From assembly GCF_900188485.1 (NCBI RefSeq), contig NZ_FZPH01000015.1, positions 62,001-126,000 on the forward strand: a stretch of DNA of 64,000 nucleotides. Reading direction: 5' to 3'. The notes beneath the pieces were generated by a model. It was given only the letters and a program-made list of their open reading frames with translations, had not been told where the DNA came from and did not search any database. Position 1 is the stretch's first letter. Each line of letters starts with the position of its first letter. Below, piece by piece: positions 58,881 through 64,000 of this stretch. This DNA comes from Asanoa hainanensis (GTDB lineage: Bacteria; Actinomycetota; Actinomycetes; Mycobacteriales; Micromonosporaceae). The translations under genes and the position numbers were made by a program.

Positions 58881-59936
58881 TTACCAGGTGCGCTTCGCGC
58901 CGGTGGTCAGCTCGCGGCCGCGCTTGCGCCACTTGGGCTCGCGGTCGAGCGTGTGGGTCGTGATGCCGCGCAGGCGGCGCATCGTGTTGCCGTAGGCGCC
59001 GACGGTCGTGGTCGACAGCTTCGCGCCGGGCGGCTCGTCCATGAACGGCATGAACTTGTCCGGGAAGCCGGGCATCGTGCAGCCGATGCAGATGCCGCCG
59101 ACGTTCGGGCAGCCGCCGAGGCCGTTCATCCAGCCGCGCTTGGGCACGTTGCACTTGACCGCGGGACCCCAGCAGCCGAGCTTGACGATGCACTTCGGCG
59201 AGCCGTACTCCGTGGCGAAGTCGGCCTGCTCGTAGTAGCCGGCGCGGTCACAGCCCTCGTGCACGGTGTTGCCGAACAGCCAGGTCGGCCGCAGGGCGTC
59301 GTCGAGGGGGATCATCGGCGCCTGCCCGGTCGCCATGTAAAGGAGGTAGACCAGCGTCTCCGACATGTTGTCGGGCTGGATCGGGCAGCCGGGCACGTTG
59401 ACGATCGGGATGCCGGCCTTGGATTTCCACTCCCAGCCCAGGTAGTCGGCCACGCCCATCGCGCCGGTCGGGTTGCCGGCCATCGCGTGGATGCCGCCGT
59501 ACGTCGCGCAGGTGCCGGTCGCCACGATCGCGGTCGCCTTCGGCGCGAGCCGGTCAAGCCAGCCGCTCATCGTGATGGGCTGGTCGGTCGCCGGGTTGTT
59601 GCCGAACCCGGTCCAGTAGCCCTCGCTGTGCAGCTCCTCGTTGGCGATCGAGCCCTCGACCACGAGGACGAAGGGGTCGAGCTCGCCGCGGTCGGCCTTG
59701 AAGAACCACTCCAGGAAGTCGTCCTGCCCGCCGTTGGGGCCGCACTCGAAGTCGATCAGTGGCCAGTGCACGGCCACCTTGGGCAGGCCCGGCAGCGCGC
59801 CCAGCGCGATCTCCTCGATGCTCGGCTGGGTGGCCGCGGTCAGCGACACGGAGTCGCCGTCGCAGCTGAGCCCGGCGTTGATCCAGAGAACGTGGATGAG
59901 CGTGTCCTCGGCCTTGATCGCTTCCGCTGTGGGCAT
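58881..59936 (-). CDS. hhyS: [NiFe] hydrogenase small subunit, group 1h
   Basis: 351 residues, no Tat signal, so cytosolic. Proximal-cluster ligands are Cys25, Asp28 (CDGD instead of CxGC), Cys143 (TGTCATYGG) and Cys184 (VPGCPIQPDN). The 3Cys-1Asp set matches that known from the Ralstonia eutropha actinobacterial-type enzyme. Distal ligands His226, Cys229, Cys249, Cys255 and medial Cys262/276/283/286 are present. ATG 59936 fits the family start. First gene of the operon. Confidence 0.95.
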   Translation of the reverse strand: MPTAEAIKAEDTLIHVLWINAGLSCDGDSVSLTAATQPSIEEIALGALPGLPKVAVHWPLIDFECGPNGGQDDFLEWFFKADRGELDPFVLVVEGSIANEELHSEGYWTGFGNNPATDQPITMSGWLDRLAPKATAIVATGTCATYGGIHAMAGNPTGAMGVADYLGWEWKSKAGIPIVNVPGCPIQPDNMSETLVYLLYMATGQAPMIPLDDALRPTWLFGNTVHEGCDRAGYYEQADFATEYGSPKCIVKLGCWGPAVKCNVPKRGWMNGLGGCPNVGGICIGCTMPGFPDKFMPFMDEPPGAKLSTTTVGAYGNTMRRLRGITTHTLDREPKWRKRGRELTTGAKRTW

Positions 59937-60012
59937 GGTGTCCGCCTTCCCCGTCGCGCGTCCGGCGTCGCAGAACGTGCGTAGCTCGGTGCTCAGCGTA
60001 ATATCGGACCTA

Positions 60013-60037
60013 GTCTGCAAGTGGGTGCAACGCAGAC
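60013..60037. promoter_or_regulatory. Candidate operator between hydrogenase operon and hypAB
   Basis: In the 121-nt divergent gap, GTCTGC (60013-60018) and GCAGAC (60032-60037) form a perfect inverted repeat with 13-nt spacer, containing a direct repeat TGCAA-GTGGG-TGCAA. It lies 21 nt before hypA and 77 nt before hhyS, and could coordinate both units. No -10/-35 pair was convincing. Confidence 0.4.
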
Positions 60038-60057
60038 AAATGTCACTTAGGAGTCCG

Positions 60058-60387
60058 GTGCACGAGCTGTCGATCACGCAGAGCGTCGTGGAGTCGGTCC
60101 AGGCCCGCGCGGGTGAGCGGCGGGTGCACGCGATCCGGCTCCAGGTCGGGGCGCTGACGGCCGTCGTACCCGATGCCATGCACTTCTGCTTCGACCTGGT
60201 CACCGCGGGGACCGTCGCGGAGGGCGCCCGGCTCGACATCGACCTGGTGCCCGGCCGCGCGGCGTGTCGTTCCTGCGGCGTGTCGTTCGACCTGCCCGAC
60301 CCCGTGTTGCTGTGCGCGTGCGGCAGCGCCGACGTCTCGGTGCTCGCCGGCCGCGAGTTGAAGATCGTCTCGATGGAGGTGGGTTGA
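60058..60387 (+). CDS. hypA: Hydrogenase nickel-insertion protein HypA
   Basis: 109 residues. GTG start with AGGAG 4 nt upstream. The N-terminal (M)HELSITQSVVESV gives the nickel-binding His2. The zinc site is Cys-x-x-Cys (ACRSCG) and Cys-x-Cys (LCACGSADV), the second pair closer than the usual CxxC. Works with HypB. 3 nt before hypB. Confidence 0.95.
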   Translation: MHELSITQSVVESVQARAGERRVHAIRLQVGALTAVVPDAMHFCFDLVTAGTVAEGARLDIDLVPGRAACRSCGVSFDLPDPVLLCACGSADVSVLAGRELKIVSMEVG

Positions 60388-60390
60388 CCG

Positions 60391-61080
60391 GTGTGCGGCA
60401 CCTGCGGTTGTTCTGACTCTGCTGCTCACTCGCATTCGCATGAGCACGTTTCGCTGGAGCAGAACGTGCTGGCCAAGAACGACGCGATCGCCCGCGACAA
60501 CCGGGCGTGGCTGCGCAAGCGGGACGCGATCGCGCTCAACCTGATGAGCTCACCCGGCGCGGGCAAGACCACGCTGCTGGAGCGGACCTTGACCGCCCTG
60601 GCCCGGGTACGGCCGGCCGCGGTGATCGAGGGCGACCAGGCCACCTCGCTGGACGCGGAACGGCTGCGCCGCACCGGTGCGCCGGCCGTCCAGGTCAACA
60701 CGGGAGCCGGTTGTCACCTCGACGCGGCGCTGGTGCGGTCGGCCCTGTCCAGACTCGACCCGCCGACGGGCGCGGTGGTCTTCGTGGAGAACGTCGGCAA
60801 CCTGGTCTGCCCGGCGATGTTCGACCTGGGCGAACAGCGCAAGGTGGTCGTCATCTCGGTCACCGAGGGCACGGACAAGCCGCTGAAGTACCCGTACATG
60901 TTCGCGGCCGCCGACCTGGTGGTGATCAACAAGATCGACCTGCTGCCGTACGTGGACTTCGACGTGGACCTGTGCGCCAAGAACGCGCGGTCGGTCAACC
61001 CGGACCTGGCCCTGCTGACCGTCTCGGCGACCTCGGGCGAGGGCGTGCCGGCGTGGTTGGAGTGGATCGCGGGCGTCTAG
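60391..61080 (+). CDS. hypB: Hydrogenase nickel-incorporation GTPase HypB
   Basis: 229 residues from a GTG. N-terminal MCGTCGC (CxxCGC high-affinity nickel motif) and a short His run (HSHSHEH). GTPase motifs: P-loop SSPGAGKTT (53-61), metal Cys in NTGAGCHLD, switch ENVGNLVCPA, and NKIDLLP. It drives nickel transfer to the large subunit. Its stop shares CTAG with the convergent lipoprotein gene. Confidence 0.96.
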   Translation: MCGTCGCSDSAAHSHSHEHVSLEQNVLAKNDAIARDNRAWLRKRDAIALNLMSSPGAGKTTLLERTLTALARVRPAAVIEGDQATSLDAERLRRTGAPAVQVNTGAGCHLDAALVRSALSRLDPPTGAVVFVENVGNLVCPAMFDLGEQRKVVVISVTEGTDKPLKYPYMFAAADLVVINKIDLLPYVDFDVDLCAKNARSVNPDLALLTVSATSGEGVPAWLEWIAGV

Positions 61081-61751
61081 CTTTTCGGTGCCGTGGGTGC
61101 GGTGACCGCGTCGAAGTCGCTGAACTCGGACTTCGTCGGAGCCGCGGGCACGTCGATGGTGACGCGGGTGATGTGGCCGCGGTCGTCGAGGGTCACGGTC
61201 ATCGGCACGGCCCGCGCCTGGTCCAGCTCCTTGGGTGCGGCGGCGCCGTTGGTCGCGTTGAGATACATGTTCGCGGTGAGGTCGATCGTCCCCGCGTACG
61301 TCAGCGGTGCGGTCTCGTGCAGGCCGGAGACGCTCGAGAAGAGTTCCGCGCCGACAAGCGCATCCGCACCGGCCACGTAGCGGAACGGCGGCTCGCTCAG
61401 CGTTTCGGCGGTCACCTCGCTCCACGGGGAGATCTCGTCGAGGGGCGGGGCGTCGCCGACGGCGGTCAGGTCGGCGTTCGTGCGGACCCAGCCGCGGTCA
61501 CCGATCAGCACGGTCTCGGTCGTCACCGCGCCCTCGCGCGTGGACAGCCGCAGCGTGGTGGATTTCGACGGCCGGTGCACCAACCCGTCGTACTCGTCGC
61601 CCGCCGCCGTGTGGTGGTAGGAGAAACTGCTCTTCGCCATGGTCTCGACCGCGGCCCTGACCTGCTCGTCGGCCCGGTCGGCCTGGCGGACGACGTTTCC
61701 ACAACCCGCGAGCAGAAGCCCGACCGCGACGACGAGCGCGACACGCCTCAT
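61077..61751 (-). CDS. Lipoprotein, LppX/LprG-like
   Basis: 224 residues. Lipoprotein signal VALVVAVGLLLAGCGN with a canonical lipobox (LAGC). The mature part (SSFSYHHTAAGDEYDGLV, VLIGDRGWVRTNADL, YAGTIDLTANMYLNA, MTVTLDDRGHITRVTID) has the half-barrel pattern of actinobacterial LolA/LprG-like lipid-carrier lipoproteins. Ligand unknown. Monocistronic, convergent with hypB. Confidence 0.78.
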   Translation of the reverse strand: MRRVALVVAVGLLLAGCGNVVRQADRADEQVRAAVETMAKSSFSYHHTAAGDEYDGLVHRPSKSTTLRLSTREGAVTTETVLIGDRGWVRTNADLTAVGDAPPLDEISPWSEVTAETLSEPPFRYVAGADALVGAELFSSVSGLHETAPLTYAGTIDLTANMYLNATNGAAAPKELDQARAVPMTVTLDDRGHITRVTIDVPAAPTKSEFSDFDAVTAPTAPKS

Positions 61752-61843
61752 GACCGAACCCCCGTTACGACAAGATCTATTCCGGCGGGAGGGTACGGCA
61801 ACCGACACGCCGACGCCGACCCGCGTCTGATCTGATCTCGGGC

Positions 61844-63916
61844 ATGACGGCTTTCGACGAGGCGGTCCGCGCCGCCGCACTCGACGCTGACGCGGCCGCC
61901 GACGGGCTGATCGCGGCGCTGACCGACGACGAGCTGGCCTGGCTGCTCGACGGTGACCTCCCGGTGTGGGCGGCGGTCCGGCTGCCGGCCCGGATCAAGG
62001 CCGGCCCGGTGACCGCCGGCGCGATCCCCCGGCTGGGCATCCCGGGCGTCCGGTTCAGCGACGGCCCGCGCGGGGTGGTGATGGGGCGGTCGACCGCGTT
62101 CCCGGTCACCATGGCCCGGGCGGCGACCTGGGACCCGTCGCTGGAGGAACGGGTCGGGCTCGCCATGGGTCTGGAGGCGCGGGCTCGGGGCGCCAACTAC
62201 TCCGGTGCGGTGTGCGTCAACCTGCTGCGGCATCCGGCGTGGGGTCGGGCGCAGGAGTGCTACGGCGAGGACCCGGTGCTGACCGGGCGGATGGGCGCCG
62301 CGCTGACCCGCGGCCTGCGCCCCAACGTCATGGCCTGCGTGAAGCACTTCGCCCTCAACTCGATGGAGAACGCGCGCTTCACGGTCGACGTGGAGGTCGA
62401 CGAGCACGCGCTGCACGAGGTGTACCTGCCACACTTCAAGGCCGTGATCGACGCCGGCGCCGAGTCGGTGATGAGCGCGTACAACTCCGTCAACGGCGCG
62501 TTCGCCGACCAGAACGCGGTGCTGCTGACCGACATCCTGCGGGGCGAGTGGGGTTTCACCGGCTTCGTCACCAGCGACTGGGTGTGGGGCACGCACGACG
62601 CGGTCGACAGCCTCGTCGCCGGGCTGGACATCGAGATGCCACTGCGCATGCACCGGGCCCGATCGCCGCTCCTGCGCCTCGTGCCCCGCTCGGTGGTGCG
62701 GCGGTCAGCCCACCGGATCCTGCGGACGACGCTGCTCCACTACGCCAACCGGGCGGCCGCCGAGCCTTCGCCGGACGTGGTGGCCTCGGCGGCGCACCGA
62801 TCGCTGGCCTACGAGGCCGCCGTGCGCGGCGCCGTGCTGCTGCGGAACGAGCCCTCGGTGTTGCCGCTGCCGGCCTCGACGCGGGTCGCCGTCGTGGGGC
62901 GGCTCGCGGCCACGCCGAATCTCGGTGACCGGGGCTCCTCCACGGTCGACCCGCCGTCGACGTCGTCGCCGTTGGACGGGCTGCGCGCGGCATTCTCTGC
63001 TCTGTCCTATCTGGATGGCCGCGATGTCGACGCCGCGGTGCGGGCCGCGCGCGACGCCGATGTCGCCGTGGTCGTCGTCGGCATGGGTCCGACGGACGAG
63101 GGTGAGCGGGTCACCAACGACGATCCGGCGAGCCTGGCGTTCCTCGGCTTTCCGCTCACCCTGCGGCCGGTGCAGCGGTTGGCCGCCTGGCTCGCCCGGC
63201 GGGTCACCCGGTTCGAGCCGGGCGGCGACCGTACCCGGTTGACCCTGCACCCGCCCGACGAAGAGCTGATCGCCGCGGTCGCGGCGGCCAACCCGCGGAC
63301 CGTGGTGGTCGTGATCGGCGGCAGCGCGATCGTCATGGAGGCCTGGCGGTCGCGGGTGGCGGCGATCCTGCTGGCCTGGTACCCGGGCATGGAGGGCGGC
63401 CAGGCGATCGCCGACATCCTCACGGGCGCGGTCGAGCCCGGCGGCCGGTTGCCGGTGGCCATCCCCCGCGACGCCGCACACCTGCCGTTCTTCGACGCGT
63501 CCGCCAGCCGCATCCGGTACGACGCTTGGTGGGGCCAACGAAAGCTGGACCGCGACGGGCGCCGCGCCGCGTACCCCTTCGGTTTCGGTCTGGGCTACAC
63601 GACTTTCTCCGTGACGCTGCTGGCGCCCGGTCGGGTGCGGGTCACCAACACCGGTGAGCGGGCGGGCTCGACGGTCGCGCAGCTCTACGCGTTCGACGCG
63701 GACGCGGACCCGCCGGTGCCGGTGCTGGTCGGCTTCGAGCGGGTCACTCTGGACGCGGGCGCCACGGCCGAGGTGGACGTGGAGCTCGACCTGACCCCGA
63801 CGCGCCAACGGGACCCGGCCACCCGCACCTGGTCGCCACGCCCGGGGCGGTGGCGGATCGTCGCCGCGACCCAGCACCCATCCACGTTGGACGGCGCCCT
63901 GGACCTGGTCTTCTGA
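61844..63916 (+). CDS. Glycoside hydrolase family 3 protein
   Basis: 690 residues, no signal peptide. N-terminal GH3 barrel with VRFSDGPRGV, NLLRHPAWGRAQECYGEDP, ACVKHFALNSMENARF and nucleophile Asp245 (FVTSDWVWG). Then the alpha/beta sandwich (VVIGGSAIVMEAW, AWYPGMEGGQAIADILTG) and a C-terminal FnIII-like domain (VRVTNTGERAGSTVAQLYA). A cytosolic beta-glucosidase or beta-xylosidase is likely; the latter would fit the xylanase at 18-19 kb, but that is inference. Confidence 0.92.
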   Translation: MTAFDEAVRAAALDADAAADGLIAALTDDELAWLLDGDLPVWAAVRLPARIKAGPVTAGAIPRLGIPGVRFSDGPRGVVMGRSTAFPVTMARAATWDPSLEERVGLAMGLEARARGANYSGAVCVNLLRHPAWGRAQECYGEDPVLTGRMGAALTRGLRPNVMACVKHFALNSMENARFTVDVEVDEHALHEVYLPHFKAVIDAGAESVMSAYNSVNGAFADQNAVLLTDILRGEWGFTGFVTSDWVWGTHDAVDSLVAGLDIEMPLRMHRARSPLLRLVPRSVVRRSAHRILRTTLLHYANRAAAEPSPDVVASAAHRSLAYEAAVRGAVLLRNEPSVLPLPASTRVAVVGRLAATPNLGDRGSSTVDPPSTSSPLDGLRAAFSALSYLDGRDVDAAVRAARDADVAVVVVGMGPTDEGERVTNDDPASLAFLGFPLTLRPVQRLAAWLARRVTRFEPGGDRTRLTLHPPDEELIAAVAAANPRTVVVVIGGSAIVMEAWRSRVAAILLAWYPGMEGGQAIADILTGAVEPGGRLPVAIPRDAAHLPFFDASASRIRYDAWWGQRKLDRDGRRAAYPFGFGLGYTTFSVTLLAPGRVRVTNTGERAGSTVAQLYAFDADADPPVPVLVGFERVTLDAGATAEVDVELDLTPTRQRDPATRTWSPRPGRWRIVAATQHPSTLDGALDLVF

Positions 63917-64000
63917 TCACCAGGTCCAGCGGCCCAGCCGGAACGGGTAGCGGACCACGACCGAGCCGGCGGCGCTGCTGCCGCTGATCACCAGGTGCGG
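63917..64000 (-). CDS. C-terminus of an unidentified gene cut by the window edge
   Basis: Leftward frame open from the edge to TGA 63919-63917, immediately after the GH3 stop. The 27 visible residues (HLVISGSSAAGSVVVRYPF, then RLGRWTW) are beta-rich. Too short to assign. Confidence 0.5.
   Translation of the reverse strand, partial: PHLVISGSSAAGSVVVRYPFRLGRWTW

Noticed and set aside
58881-59936. Group 2a (Huc-type) assignment for the hydrogenase
   Set aside because: The CDGD motif, the lack of a Tat signal, the large-subunit L1 context and the DUF5947/DUF6084-like neighbours fit group 1h better. A phylogeny would be decisive.

Overview
The window is very high-GC DNA in which almost every codon ends in G or C. 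It has frequent GTG starts, 4-nt ATGA/GTGA gene overlaps and Tat or lipoprotein exports. Gene families point to a soil actinomycete: SPW-repeat and Rv2629-like proteins, EAL-DICT proteins, an RHIM-motif protein and a group 1h [NiFe] hydrogenase. Micromonosporaceae is plausible, but that is inference. No tRNA, rRNA, CRISPR, insertion sequence or prophage was seen, and no gene-free stretch exceeds 300 bases.

Left (1-10.2 kb): a catabolic/uptake cluster. A partial M24 peptidase-like gene diverges from an XRE-cupin regulator. Two tandem Tat-exported YtcJ-like amidohydrolases follow, then a complete branched-chain-amino-acid-type ABC transporter in which permease LivM is fused to ATPase LivG. The likely logic is extracytoplasmic hydrolysis of an amide or cyclic compound, import, then cytosolic processing under the XRE-cupin regulator.

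Middle (10.2-46.3 kb): a mosaic of single genes. It holds a Stf0 sulfotransferase, GH13 and GH11+CBM2 glycosidases, two EAL-DICT signalling proteins, a flippase-like membrane protein, an epoxide hydrolase, metH behind an S-adenosylhomocysteine riboswitch, an aldo/keto reductase, a nitrilase-family hydrolase, a secreted muramoyl amidase, an APC permease, a ribosome-hibernation-type factor and an SPW membrane protein with a stress-sigma-type promoter. Several regulators here are visibly broken: two ECF sigma remnants, a TetR without its HTH, and a PadR without its first helix. Beside them lie a GH13 gene with a one-base frameshift and two other gene remnants. The most unusual locus is 23.5-25.3 kb, where a small RHIM/amyloid-motif protein converges on a coiled-coil protein carrying two or three copies of a similar motif. 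This looks like an amyloid-type signalling pair.

Right (46.4-61.1 kb): a hydrogenase island. One leftward operon of about a dozen tightly coupled genes encodes the small and large subunits of a group 1h (actinobacterial, high-affinity) [NiFe] hydrogenase, a NifU-like protein, four little-known accessory proteins, the HycI-type protease, a HypC-HypF fusion, and separate HypC, HypD and HypE. hypA-hypB diverge from it, so the Hyp set A-F is complete. The small subunit shows the Cys-x-x-Asp replacement expected for a 3Cys-1Asp proximal cluster. Two genes of uncertain relation (DUF6390-like, methyltransferase) end the operon. The window closes with a lipoprotein, a GH3 glycosidase and the C-terminus of an unidentified gene.
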